From Salvelinus alpinus (taxonomy: Eukaryota > Chordata > Actinopteri > Salmoniformes > Salmonidae), in the NCBI RefSeq assembly GCF_045679555.1, contig NC_092091.1, positions 19,440,572 to 19,504,571 of the forward strand: a stretch of DNA of 64,000 nt, given 5' to 3'. Shown here one piece after another: positions 18,725 through 37,927 of the stretch (its first letter is position 1; each line of letters starts with the position of its first letter). The translations under genes and the position numbers were made by a program. The notes under the pieces are model-generated. The model was not told the DNA's origin. It made no database searches and saw only the letters and a list, made by a program, of their open reading frames with translations.

Positions 18725-20216
18725 CTTGTGTTTATCCCCAAACATATTAAGCCAACCCTTGCTCCCAATTACAGCTTTTTCCTAATTTCTTTCCAAACAA
18801 AGTCTGGATTTACATAAATAAATAGGGGAAAGATGGCAGTGGCAGGAGAGTAACACCTGCTCGGACCCTGGTGAGCGCGTTTATTTTTCATCGCTGGATG
18901 GGTTTAACCAGTGTCCCTGCTCGGAAACACACTAGTTGCCCCCTTCAGCACATGTGGTTCTGCATGAGCAGCGCTGCACCGCTGGTCTGGGCGCTTCGTG
19001 AGTTTACTGCTCCTACTTCATTTCCTACTGGTGTGAGGTCCACATCTCCTTCAGCACCTTGATGTGTTACTGTGTTTACAGGCCCTGTCCAAATGCAACA
19101 GCCTATTTGTTAGCCTCGTTTCCCTTTTCAGCAACATTCAGAGGTGCCCATTAGAGGAGAAAAAACAGCATGTTTCTCAAGATGTTTTCTCCTCCAAAAA
19201 CAGGTTTCCATGGCTTGCGATGTCTGTTGGGAGGGATGTGTGCTTAGATCTGATAGCAGGCCACATCAGGGTGCCTTTGAAGGTGAGACAGGAGGAGTTC
19301 TCCAAGGGAGCAGCGTATCCAGCAATTAGGTCCTTTTCAGGCCCCCGTGGTAAGACCCACAGGTCATCTCCAAAACATTTCCGTCTATCACCATGACAAT
19401 GGCTAAGGGCTTTTTGTGTAGACTAAAACCAGATCATGGCCAAGCCACATGGGATTTGTTTGCAATCAGTGCCCAGAAGAAACAATTAGACTGCAGCACT
19501 GACAGGTCTTTTATGGAGAAAGTGGGTAAGAGGTTGGTGTGAGTGGCCATCAGACGCTGCTTTGTGTCTCCCTGGTAAACTTCACCGGGCATCATCTGGG
19601 TGGAGTGTCAGTGTCTGGTCTGGGATGATGGCACTCCCTCCCTGTGCAGACAGGACCCAGCCCATAATGCTCTTTGTGCTGAATGCTATAGTCAGTCTTC
19701 TGAGAGGGTGTAGATACAGTGAGCTCTGGAAAATGTTGTCTGGCTCAGAATGCATTAAAAGACTGGGTGTTCTCATTTCATTGCATAAATCATATCGTAC
19801 TTCCAGACACAGAATTATAATTATTTTTTTTAAACTTGAAAACAGTGTTGTCTTACAAGTAAATAGATTTTTCCTCTTGAATATTGTTTATGATATGTTT
19901 TTGAAATGGCTGATTTGAATCATATCATTGTATTTTTGAAGGATGACACAGCCTATTTTCAAATGTATTTATGTCTCTGCAGTCTAGTAGTTCTCAGTGA
20001 GACGATTGTTAATAAGGACCTGGGTTGTAGATGTCTCTTCACAAAGGGAATCATTTAAATGGGCCATTGTGCATATCCATTTTTTTTCTCTTTTGTCGTG
20101 GGAAAACCCTCTCCCCAGAGCATATGCCCTTCTGGTTTCATAATCGATATTGATAGAGTAGCTTATAATGGAAAACTCCCCTGTTCTAACAGAGACTTCT
20201 GTTCCTTCTTTTTCAG
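18725..20216. other. non-coding DNA upstream of the FGF middle exon
   Basis: This should be the end of an FGF intron. A hydrophobic reading (FVSLLLLLHFLLV) exists near 18985-19025, but it stops at once and has no FGF exon-1 motif. No convincing first coding exon is seen. Confidence 0.45.
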
Positions 20217-22509
<2,293 letters not shown>

Positions 22510-23239
22510 ATGAACAACTGGACTCATGCTCTGCTCTGCAGCCAGTCCCTCCTACTAGTGTTGTGGTTACCAAGATAATTAGGAATAATATGATTATTTG
22601 ATTATTATTATTATATCCATCCCTTCTCCCATATATGTACATTTGTTGGGGTTTTATAAACTATTTTGTTTGTCGAGATCGAAGTGGGAGGCATAATACA
22701 GTAAGTTGAAGTTATTCATCATCCCCCCCGAGCGTAAGGTCCAGAAGTAAAGCTGCTAATATTGTGTAAATGCAGTATGTCTATTATTATTATGATTGAT
22801 TATCAAGCCGCGAGGATAATATTGATGACACTCTTCTGTGTCAAGGAGTAATTTTGACACCACCGTCCGCTGAGAAAGTGTGTAATTGAAACATATCCTC
22901 CCTCTAAAGGGTACGAGTATTGTCTATATATTGCCCCCATCCCTTATTTTCTGCGACTCTACAGGAGACAATGCTTTCCCTTGAGTGACCTTACAATATG
23001 CTGTTCAACCAATGGACTGCTGATGTAAAAGAGCTGACAAACAGTAAACAGGACTTAAAAATATCCATCTGAGCAAAGAGAGATGATTCTCTAAAGATAC
23101 TGAAAGGCCTTTACAATCAACACTGCAAAGGACTCTGCATTTGAGTGGACTTCATACAGAGGGGACAGAATTCCATGTTTACGGAAACGTTTGGACTGAT
23201 GTACATTGATACCCATGGATATCTGCTGTAAGACATCTG
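22510..23239 (+). other. fgf22 3' untranslated region (likely)
   Basis: The sequence after the TAG is AT-rich and without repeats. No AATAAA lies close to the stop. The 3' UTR may run much further, to an AATAAA at 24180-24185, with two repeats (23240-23410, 23627-23768) inside. Confidence 0.45.
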
Positions 23240-23410
23240 GTAGTTTCAAGTTTTATTAGTCGTATGCACGGGATACGCATGGTAGACATCGTCCAATGAA
23301 ATGCTTACTTGCAGGTTCCTTCTCGACAATGCAACAACAATAAGAAATAGTAAAAAATAAGAATAGGAACATAAAGTAAATGGCTCAGTAGAATAGAATA
23401 AACATAGACT
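23240..23410. repeat. interspersed repeat, non-LTR retrotransposon tail type
   Basis: The stretch around CAAGTTTTATTAGTCG and CAATGAAATGCTTACTTGC, followed by A-rich AATAAGAAATAGTAAAAAAT, resembles dispersed salmonid 3'-tail repeats. The family is not assigned. Confidence 0.5.
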
Positions 23411-23626
23411 AGAAGGCTATCGGGTCTTCTGGGTTTCTGAAATGAACATGTGAGCTCTGCAGAAGTGTGCTTTAGCCTCATTCTTTCATCCTAGACCACT
23501 AGCTCAGGGGTCAATCTTTCAAAGTGGGAGTCACGACGTTGTCTCTGATATGTTAGTTCCAGAATTCAGTAGTTAAATGCATACGGTACTCCCTTTGAAA
23601 CACGTAGTGCATTTGAGGTTGTATCA

Positions 23627-23768
23627 CAGGAGGTTGGTGGCACCTTAATTGGGGAGGATGGGCACGTGGTAATGACTGGAGTGGAATAGGTGATTTCCAT
23701 GTGTTTGATTCCATTTTCTCCGCTCCAGACATTATTATGAGCCGTCCTCCCCTCAGCAACCTTCACTG
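23627..23768. mobile_element. short MITE with imperfect terminal inverted repeats
   Basis: The left end (AGGAGGTTGGTGGCACC...GGGGAGGATGG) and the complement of the right end (AGTGAAGGTTGCTGAGGGGA...) are inverted copies with a short gap. There is no coding capacity in 142 bp. Confidence 0.7.
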
Positions 23769-27386
<3,618 letters not shown>

Positions 27387-27524
27387 TGCTGTAGGTATGA
27401 AACCTCTTGGTACAATGTGCTGTAGGTATGAAACCTCTTGGTACAATGTGCTGTAGGTATGAAACCTCTTGGTACAATGTGCTGTAGGTATGAAACCTCT
27501 TGGTACAATATGCTGTAGGTATGA
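27387..27524. repeat. 31-bp tandem repeat, 4.5 copies
   Basis: Units start at 27387, 27418, 27449, 27480 and 27511 and read TGCTGTAGGTATGAAACC followed by TCTTGGTACAATG. The copies are almost identical, so the expansion is recent. Confidence 0.95.
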
Positions 27525-28094
27525 CTGACAGGGTCTCATAAGAAGGGTAAAAAACATGAGAAGAAAAATTATTTACAATTCAAGAGAAGTGTAACCTCCT
27601 ATGCTGTACTGAGGATCCATTTTGTGGGGCTCGTCTGGGATCTGAACACGGGAACTCTTGCAACATCACAGAAGGATAAGAAGTTAACATATTAAAGAAG
27701 ACCTCCAGCGATTTATGAATTTTTACTGTTGCAAAGCGATATCCCCAGTATAAATACAATAAAGTACACACACTAAAGGGTAAAAAAATATGTTTTGGGC
27801 AGAATAGTGTTTTTTAGTCACAACTGCAAACTTAAAGGAGTAGGGCATTCAATGAGTTGGTCTAATGGGAATCCGTGATGTCATCTGCCTCCTCCTTGCT
27901 TGAGGAGCAATAGAGTACAAAAGAGGAAAGGCCCACCCGCCCACTGCTATGTCATGACTTACCTGGACTACCTATTGAGATGTGCCTTTCAGATGTTAAA
28001 TGAGGTGTTAAATTAGTTCTTGAATAAGGTGAAAAGGAGACTGGAGTGCCATTTTAAGTTTTAATAAAGTTTTGTGTTTGTTGCTTTGTTTCTG
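27525..28094. other. non-coding stretch, no gene recognised
   Basis: AT-rich sequence with nothing identifiable. Confidence 0.5.
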
Positions 28095-28320
28095 TCATGG
28101 CCTGCTCCCATTCCCACTCTCTGGCACTCGCCCAGGGGTGACGCCGGGTGGTGCCCCTAGAGGGGGGGGGGGGGGGGGGTACTGTCACGCCTGCTCCCGC
28201 TCCCCCTCTCTGGCGCTCAAGGGCACCAGGTGACCCATCATTACGCACACCTGTCACCATTGTTACGCGCATCAGCGCTTCATGGGACTCACCTTAACTC
28301 TTACCTTATTGATTGCCTCG
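28095..28320 (+). mobile_element. Ty3/gypsy-like LTR retrotransposon fossil, internal end plus start of LTR
   Basis: A G-run of about 18 (28160-28179), the expected position of a polypurine tract, is followed by TACTGTCACGCCTGCTCC, which looks like the start of a gypsy-type LTR. Only this junction fragment is present, so the element is broken and far from whole. It abuts a LINE fragment on the right. Family assignment rests on memory of similar salmonid sequences. Confidence 0.5.
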
Positions 28321-28902
28321 CCAGGTAACTAATTGGCTATCGCCCCGTAGCATGCACTTCTGTCATCATAAAGTGCTTTGAAAGGCTAGTTAACCTTTCT
28401 CGCCCAGGGGTTCCGCTAGCGGAACACCCACAACATTCCGCTGAAAAGGCAGCGCGCAAAATTCATTTTTTTAACATTTTTATATGTAACTTTCACACAT
28501 TAACAAGTCTAATAAGGCAAATGAAAGATAAACATCTTGTTAATCTACCCATCGTGTCCGATTTTTAAAATGTTTTAGAGCGAAAACACAACATGTATTT
28601 ATGTTAGATCACCACCAAATCCCAAAAACACACAGCCATTTTCCAGCGAAAGATAGCTTTCACAAAAAGCAGAAATAGAGATAAAATTAATCACTAACCT
28701 TTGATAATCTTCATCAGATGTCACTCATAGGACATCATGTTACACAATAGATTTATGTTTTGTTCGAAATGTGCATATTTATATCCACAAATCTCGGTTT
28801 ACATTGGCGCCATGTTCAGAAATGCCTCCAAAATATCCGGAGTAATTACAGAGAGCCACGTCAAATAACAGAAATACTCATCATAAACTTTGATGAAAGA
28901 TA

Positions 28903-30475
<1,573 letters not shown>

Positions 30476-32237
30476 TACATGTTTTACATTTAATTAAAGA
30501 TACACTGGTTCTTAATGCAACCGCTGTGTCAGATTTTTTTTAAACTTTAGGAAAAAGCATACCATGCAATAATCTGAGACGGCACTCAGATTTCCAACAT
30601 TTCTCCGCCATGTTGGAGTCAACAGAAGTACGAAATTACATCATAAATATTCCCTTACCTTTGATGAACTTTCATCAGAATGCAGTGCCAGGAATCCTAG
30701 TTCCACAATAAATCGTTGTTTTGTTCGATAATGTCCATTACTTATGTCGAATTAGCAACTTTTGCTAGCATGTGTAGTTCACATGTCCAAACGATGGCGC
30801 CGGTCCAGGCGAACTCGGACGAAAACTTCAAAAAGTTATATTACAAGTCGAATAAACTGGTCAAACTTAGTAGAGAATCAATCTTCAGGATGTTGTTATC
30901 ATATATATCCAATAACGTTCCAACCGGAGCATTTCTTCATGTCTGTATAAGTAATGGCACACATGGCCATTCCATGACTAGCGCAGGTGACTAGAAACTA
31001 GCATTCTTTCAGACCACTGACTCATTCCCCTCCCATCCGGTCCCACATCACACTAGAGGCTTCATTCCACATTCTACTGACTGTTGACATCTAGTGGAAG
31101 GCATATGAAGTGCAAACAGATCCATAAATTACAGGGAATTGAATAGGCCATGACTTTCACATCGACCCTTTTCAGAATTCTCACTTCCTGTTTGGAAGTT
31201 TGCCTGCCATATGAGTTCTGTTATACTCACAGACATAATTCAAACAGTCTTAGAAACTTCAGAGTGTTTTCTATCCAATAGTAATAATAATATGCATATA
31301 TTATCATTTGGGACAGAGTAGGAGGCCGTTCAATTTGGGCACCAATTCATCCAAAAGTGAAAATGCTGCCCCTATCCCAAACAGGTTTTAAGGAACATAT
31401 CACCTCCACCTTACTCGACACCCTAGACCCACTACAATTTGTATACTGCCCCAACAGATCCATGGACGACGCAATCGACATTGCACTGCACACTGACCTA
31501 TCCCACCTGGATAAGATAAATACCTACGTAAGAATGCTGTTCGTTGACTACAGCTCAGCCTTCAACTCCATAGTGCCCACCAAGCTCATCACTAAGCTCA
31601 GAGCCCTGGGACTGAACCCCTCCCTGTGCAACTGGGTCCTGGACTTCCTGACGGGCTGACCCCAAGTGGGGAATGTAGGCAGCAACACCTCCGCCACGCT
31701 GATCCTCAACAGGGGGGACCTACAGGGGTGCGTGCTCAGCCCCCTCCTGTACTCCCTGTTCACCCATGACTGCATGGCCATGCACGTCTCCAACTCAATC
31801 ATCAAGTTTGCTGACGACACAACAGTGGTAGGTCTGATTACCAACAATTATGAGACAGCCTACAGTGAGGAGGTGAGAGCCCTGGCGGAGTGGTGACAGT
31901 AAAATAACCTCTCCATCAACGTAAAAAAAAACAAAGGAGCTGATCGTGGACTACAAGAAACAGCAGAGACAGCACGGCCCACCCACATTGACAGGGAGAG
32001 GGCTTGGCCCCTAAGAACCTCACTAACTTCTACAGATGCACCATTGAGAGCATCCTGTCAGGCTGTATCACCACCTGGTACGGTCAATTGCACCCTCCGC
32101 AACCACGGGACTCTCCAGGAGCACACTGCTTGCCCTCCAGGACATCTACAGCACCTGGTGTCACAAGAAGGCCAAGAAGATCATCAAGGACCTCAGCCAC
32201 CCGAGCCACGGCCTGTTCACCCTGCTACCATCTAGAA

Positions 32238-32440
32238 CAGAGGTGGACAATTCCAGTCCTCGGGGGCCTGATTGGTGTTACAGTTTTGCCCCAGCCCCAT
32301 CTAACACACCTGACCCCAATAATCACATAATAATGATTTTCAGCTTAGAATGCAATTTGATTAATCAGCTGTGTTTGCTAGGGATGGAGAAAAAGTGTGA
32401 CCCCAATCAGGCCCCCGAGGACAGGAGTTGCCCACCCCTG
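32238..32440. mobile_element. hAT-type MITE in LINE-A with 8-bp target duplication
   Basis: The ends are about 50-bp inverted repeats (CAGAGGTGGACAATTCCAGT... and, complemented, CAGGGGTGGGCAACTCCTGT...). The 8-bp sequence ATCTAGAA flanks both sides (32230-32237, 32441-32448), the length used by hAT transposases. It is 203 bp and codes for nothing. Confidence 0.9.
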
Positions 32441-32697
32441 ATCTAGAAGGTGGAGACAGTACAGGTGCATCAAAGCTGGAACCGAGAGACTGATAAACAG
32501 CTTCTATCTCCAGGCCATCAGACTGTTAAACAGTCACCACTAGTGGCCTCCACCCAATACCCTGCCCTGAACCTTAGTCACTGTTCTAGTCGGCTACCAC
32601 CCGGTACTCTACCCTGCACCTTAGAGACTGCTGCCCTATGTACATAGAGTCATTGGTCACTTTAATAATGTTTACGTTCTGTTTTACTCACTTTATA

Positions 32698-33215
32698 CAG
32701 TACCAGTCAAAACTTAGGACACACTTACTCATTCAAGGGTTTTTCTTTATTTTTACTATTTTCTACATTGTAGAATAATAGTGAAGACATCACAACTATG
32801 AAATAACACATGGAATCATGTAGTAACCAAGAAAGTGTTAAACAAATCAAAATATATTTTATATTTGAGATTCTTCAAAGTAGCCACCCTTTACCTTGAT
32901 GACAGCTTTGCAAACTCTTGCCATTCTCTCAACTAGCTTCATGAGGTAGTCACCTGGAATGCATTTTAATTAACAGGTGTGCCTTTTTAAAAGTTAATTG
33001 TGGAATTTCTTTCCTTCTTAATGCGTTTGAGCCAGTCAGTTGTGTTGTGACAAGGTAGGGGTGGTACACAGAAGATAGTCCTATTTGGTAAAAGACCAAG
33101 TCCATATTTTGGCAAGAACAGCTCAAATAAGCAAAGAGAAACGACAATCCATAATTTCTTTGAGACACGAAGGTCAGTCAATTCAAAAAATATCAAGAAC
33201 TTTGAAAGGATGATC
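32698..33215 (+). mobile_element. Tc1-like fragment, 5' portion
   Basis: Starts at a TA with CAGTACCAGTCAAAACTTAG and includes the 5' inverted repeat and the beginning of the transposase region (AGAACAGCTCAAATAAGCAA...). It stops near GAACTTTGAAAG. The matching 3' portion of the same family is at 37135-37692, beyond most of the first protease gene. Confidence 0.85.
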
Positions 33216-33380
33216 GGATGATTTCTGTGGCAGTTTGTATAGTTCTGACTCTCTTGCCCCCTCCACTGGATATACCGCAGTACTTGATTTACTCTTAAAG
33301 GTTTAAATCTATAAGAGCTGAATCCTAACTTGAGATCTGTGCATATCACTAGGATTGGAATGAAAGGATTAATCTCTTAA
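33216..33380. other. short unassigned spacer
   Basis: Unremarkable sequence between the Tc1 fragment and the TTAA MITE. Confidence 0.4.
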
Positions 33381-33742
33381 AGCAGCAATCAGCAGTTGAA
33401 ACAATGACAAAGAGCTCCCCCCGTTTTGTTAAAAAGCTGAGGGATGGGGCCGGAGAAATGTAACCACTCAAATGTATAGACAGAGCTATGGATTCAAGTA
33501 CTGGGCATCCATGATATAAAAATTATAGTTTTAACCAAGTTTTGAGGCTATACAGTGTTGGTTTGCATTTACTTTGTTTAAAAACATTGGGAGGAAACAA
33601 TCTTATATTTTGGGTTCTGATGGTGTTTGACAGTTGACCTGAGCCCATGAGTCAATTATAAGTTATATTATTGAAGTATCAATTGGTGCATTTCATTCAT
33701 TTATGAGTCCAACAATTGATGTAGCAACTGCAGATTGCCCCT
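33381..33742. mobile_element. 362-bp MITE flanked by TTAA
   Basis: The left end AGCAGCAATCAGCAGTTG and the complement of the right end AGGGGCAATCTGCAGTTG are matching inverted repeats. TTAA stands on both sides (33377-33380, 33743-33746). It has no coding capacity. It lies about 220 bp upstream of the first protease gene's TATA box. Confidence 0.8.
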
Positions 33743-33960
33743 TTAAGCCTATTTCTCACAGATTGGGAGAAACAGAGTGTGGATTTACCAGTGTAAGACC
33801 ACCATGTCTGCTTGTCAGTGTCCTGCTATTCTAGTAAAATGTGAATAACCACAATGTGGTCACCTATATGTGGTGTGAATGTGGTGGGTGAATGAATGAT
33901 ATGCAAGGTTCACACATTCATAGCTCAAATCCTGTGTGGGTAGATGGGCTGGGAGGGGTT

Positions 33961-33966
33961 TATAAA
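33961..33966 (+). promoter_or_regulatory. TATA box of the first protease gene
   Basis: TATAAA stands 42 bp before the ATG at 34008. The other two intact proteases also have a TATA-like box 37-60 bp before their ATG. Confidence 0.7.
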
Positions 33967-34007
33967 GATGCTCAGGACTTTTGAGGACAGTCTGAGAAGA
34001 AGACAAT

Positions 34008-37000
34008 ATGGCTGCCACATCTGTTCTGCTCCTGCTGGTCACTCTCCTGCCCCCTCAAGGGCTCACAAGGTAAGACCAAACTTTACCTATCACTTCAACC
34101 TATCCCATGTACACTCACACTTCCACTCACTCTGGCGGTTAAAAGAGGATGACATTTGACCCTCTAACCATGGACAGCAGAAAACTGCAAAGTGACACTG
34201 ATTTCGTTGTATAGCAATAACATAAAAATTCACGTGATGATCACAAATTCTAGTCTTTGAATTCTAGTCATTTAAAGCCCACTGTTGTTAATTTGGGTTT
34301 CATTGGGGATATCTCTATGTCTCTACCAGCCCACCAGGACTCTGGCATTGTGAATGGAGAAAAGACCAAAACCAACTCTAAACCCTACATGGTCTCTGTG
34401 CAGGAGAGGAACAAGGAAACGGAAAAGAGGGAACATATCTGTGGGGGGTTTCTTGTGTCAGATAACTTTGTCATGACGGCCGCTCACTGCTACACAAGGT
34501 AATTGTGTTTTACTCTTATCCTATTGAACTATTTGAGGGAGAAAACTACTCACACCAAGAAGTCATAAGTGGTTCTGTGGTCTTTGTAAAAAATTGCAGA
34601 TTTGCTTTATGCTGTAGAACAGGGGTGTCAGACAAATTTTGCCCCGGGGGCCACATTCGGTCTACAACTAGGTCTGGAGGGCCGCACTGAAAATGTGTTA
34701 TATTTGTTTGCCGTCAAAATGTGCAAAAGATTACAAAACATAGTTTCCGATGCTGCCTGACTGTCTAGCTTTAATTTAGGTGATTATTAGCAACCTGGAC
34801 AGTGGATACCATCAAGAAACGGTTGTCATTTCTACAGTTTAAATTTGGTTTCAGTAATTTTAAAGTATAAATGAGTTCCCTTCCCCCTCCATTAAAAAAA
34901 ATATCTTATTAATATTATTGTATTTTCTGTAAATATTTTTACTCAAACCACCCCATCAGTCAGATTGGACTCCCTCGCTGTAGAATGTTCTGTGTGCTTA
35001 GAAGCTCAGTGAGTAGCATGTTGTTTCCTCTTCATAGGGGTGTGATAAGCAAGTCAAAGCTTATGGAGGAAAGGAAGTACAATAGCTCCAGTGATATCCT
35101 CCAAGTTAGTGGAAAATCACAATCTATATTTTCAGTGAACTATTGCCATTCAGTAATTGTTTCTTTGTCCTTGTAGTGGTGTACAGCTGACGGTTGTGGT
35201 TGGTGTTCATAACATTAAAAAGTGGGAACATTCGGCTCAGAGGATTGGTGTGAAAAGTTATTACATCAATGATTACAATCCCGAAACACACAAGAATGAC
35301 ATCATGCTGTTGGAGGTAAATGAGAGGGAAGTAATGAAGTGTGTGTAAGGGGTAACTAGAGTATGTTATAAACACCTATTCAAGTCAGGTGTGATGTATA
35401 TGATTTTGTATGATTACCTTCCCAGAAGGGAATTGTGTCGCATTCAAATACTTAATAAACCCTTTGCAGGGATATTCTACCCTGCCTGACACAACACATG
35501 GGACTCTAACTGCAATCCTGTACTCTAAACACAGCTCAAGACACCCACCCCAAGGCGGAGTTCTGTGAAGCCGATCCCTGTCGCTAAGAAAGACCTGCAC
35601 ATCAAGGCTGGAGCTATCTGTAATGTGGCAGGATGGGGAGCCACTGAAACTAACGGCTTTGTAAACGCAGATCTATTGGATGTAAATGTTGCTGTTGTAG
35701 ACAGGGGTGACTGCCAGAGAACTTGGAGAAGAGCCATACCCACTTCTATGATATGTGCCGGTGGTACTGCTGATGATAAAGGCTTTTGTCAGGTACGGTT
35801 ATAAAGTATAGTTAATTCTGAAATTAATAATAATAATCATAATAATATACAGGTATATTATATAAACATGAAGTGACACAATTTCACCTGGTTAATATTG
35901 CCTGCTAACCTGGATTTCTTTTAGTTAAATATGCAGGTTTAAAAATATATACTTCTGTGTATTGATTCTAAGAAAGGCATTGATGTTTATGGTTAGGTAC
36001 AGTCGTGCAACGATTATGCTTTTTTCGCAAATGTGCTTTTGTTAAATCATCCCCCGTTTGGCGAAGTTGGCTGTCTTTGTTAGGAAGAAATAGTCTTCAC
36101 ACAGTTCGCAACGAGCCAGGCGGCCCAAACTGCTGCATATACCCTGACTCTGTTGCAAGAGAAGTGACACATTTTCCCTAGTTAAAAGAAATTCATTTTA
36201 GCAGGCAATATTAACTAAATATGCAGGTTTAAAAATATATACTTGTGTATTGATTTTAAGAAAGGCATTGATGTTTATGGTTAGGTACATGTCGGAGCAA
36301 CGACAGTCCTTTTTCGCACCACATCGATTATATGCAACGTAGGACACGCTAGATAAACTAGTAATATCATCAACCATGTGTAGTTAACTAGTGATTATGA
36401 TTGATTGATTGATTGTTTTTTATAAGGTAAGTTTAATGCTAGCTAGCAACTTACCTTGGCTTCTTACTGCATTCGTGTAACAGGCAGGCTCCTCGTGGAG
36501 TGCAATGTAAAGCAGGTGGTTGGACTAGTTTACTGTAAAGTTGCAAGATTGAATCCCCGAGCTGACGAGGTAAAAATCTGTCATTCTGCCCCTGAACAAG
36601 GCAGTTAACCCACCGTTCCTAGGCCGTCATTGAAAACAAGAATGTGTTCTTAACTGACTTGCCTAGTTAAATAAAGGTGTAAAAAAACACCAAATCTGTG
36701 TCCAAAAATACCGATTTCCGATTGTTATGAAAACTTGAAATCGGCCCTAATTAATCGGCCATTCCGATTGATCGGTCGACCTCTAAAATGTATCACTAGC
36801 CACTTTAAACAATGCCACTTTTATATGTTTACATACCCTACATTACTCATCTCATATGTATATACTGTACTCTATACCACCTTAATGAATCTTGCCATGC
36901 CGTTCTATACCATCACTCATTCATATATATTTTTTTTTTATGTACATATTCTTATTCATTCCTTTACACTTGTGTGTATAAGGTAGTTGTTGTGAATTTG

Positions 37001-37915
37001 TTAGGTTAGATTACTCGTTGGATATTACTGCATTGTCGGAACTAGAAGCACAAGCATTTCGCTACACTCGCATTAACATCTGCTAACCATGTGTATATGA
37101 CAAATAAAATTTGATTTGATTTGATGGAGAATCCAATGCACACTTAACCAGCATGGCTACCACAGCATTCTGCAGCGATACGCCATCCCATCTGGTTTGC
37201 GCTTAGTGGGACTATCATTTGTTTTTCAACAGGACAATGACCCAAAACACACCTCCAGGCTGTGTAAAGTCTATTTGACCAAGAAGGAGGGTGATGGAGT
37301 GCTGCATCAGATGACCTGGCCTCCACAATCACTCGACCTCAGCCCAATTGAGATGGTTTGGGATGAGTTGTACTGCAGAGTGAATGAAAAGCAGCTAATA
37401 AGTTCTCAGAACATCTGGAAACTCCTTCAAAAGTATTCCTCATGAAGCTGGATGAGAGAATGCCAAGATTGTGCAAACCTGTCATCAAGGCAAAGGATGG
37501 CTACTTTGAAGAATCTCAAATATATAATATTTTGATTTGTTTAACACTTTTTTAGGTTACTACATAATTCCATATGTGTTATTCAATGGTTTTGATGTCT
37601 TCACTGTTATTCTACAATGTAGAAAATAGTAAAAATAAAGAAAACCCCTTGAATGAGTAGGTGTGTCCAAACTTTTGACTGGTACTTTGACTGTTTTTCA
37701 AATGTAGAGTAACTGTTTCTTCTCGTCTGTGTTTCAACCATTCATTTCAGGGAGATTCAGGAGGTCCTCTGGTGTGTGGAGGGATAGCAGTGGGAGTTGT
37801 GTCCTTCAATGATGCAGACTATTGCAACCAGTCGAGAGCACCCAATGTCTACACCAACATATCAACCTATCTCCCCTGGATCAAGAAAGTAACTGGTCTT
37901 AAATCAGTCAACTAA
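34008..37915 (+). CDS. granzyme/mast-cell-protease-like serine protease, five exons, exon-1 phase problem
   Basis: Exons: 34008-34069 (signal peptide MAATSVLLLLVTLLPPQGLT), 34330-34498, 35177-35315, 35535-35792, 37751-37915. All five-exon borders are GT/AG. The mature protein starts IVNGEKTKTN. The triad is complete: His in TAAHC (exon 2), Asp in KNDIMLL (exon 3), Ser in GDSGGP (exon 5). C191 and the C220 partner are kept, unlike chymase and granzyme B. The S1 pocket has G189, F190, N226. One oddity: exon 1 ends in phase 2, but the only in-frame acceptors of exon 2 need phase 1 or 0, so as written the frame shifts once. This may be an assembly indel, an unseen splice choice or early decay. 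Intron 4 (about 2 kb) is filled with repeats. The product would be a secreted or granule serine protease; the substrate is unknown. Confidence 0.8.
34620..34990. repeat. hAT-like repeat in intron 2 (approximate bounds)
   Basis: AACAGGGGTGTCAGACAAAT followed by GCCCCGGGGGCCACATTCGG is a typical fish hAT-type terminal sequence. The right end is not clear. Confidence 0.5.
35870..36786. mobile_element. decayed non-autonomous DNA transposon (hAT-like) with nested SINE
   Basis: Two inverted or duplicated segments around GAAAGGCATTGATGTTTATG (about 35971-35994 and 36262-36286) and a right end AATCGGCC...CGGTCGACCTCTA mark a known type of salmonid repeat. A SINE sits inside at 36484-36691. The left boundary is unclear. 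Confidence 0.55.
36484..36691 (+). repeat. tRNA-derived SINE
   Basis: A tRNA-like head (GGTGGTTGGACTAG; B-box-like GATTGAATCCCC) is followed by the body GAGCTGACGAGGTAAAAATC and the tail CCTAGTTAAATAAAGG, then poly-A. The tail resembles that of the LINE ending at 46985 (CTGGTTAAGTAAAGG), consistent with a SINE mobilised by a LINE with a related tail. Confidence 0.75.
36787..37125 (+). mobile_element. LINE 3' tail, truncated copy
   Basis: 3' UTR-type sequence ending in ACAAATAAAATTTGATTTGA. A second copy of the same tail is at 39960-40245. There is no coding part. Confidence 0.8.
37135..37692 (+). mobile_element. Tc1-like fragment, 3' portion
   Basis: Encodes the transposase C-terminal region (FVFQQDNDPKHTSRLC, WPPQSLDLSPIEMVWDEL) and the 3' inverted repeat ending TTTTGACTGGTAC. 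It is the counterpart of the 5' portion at 32698-33215, in the same orientation. It lies in intron 4 of the first protease gene, just before exon 5. Confidence 0.88.
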
Positions 37916-37921
37916 ATGATT

Positions 37922-37927
37922 AATAAA
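37922..37927 (+). terminator. polyadenylation signal of the first protease gene
   Basis: AATAAA 7 bp after the TAA stop. Confidence 0.65.

Noticed and set aside
18871-19062. Possible fgf22 first exon with a signal peptide
   Set aside because: A hydrophobic stretch exists only in a shifted frame and ends in TGA; there is no sequence like the conserved FGF10/22 exon-1 motif and no convincing donor.
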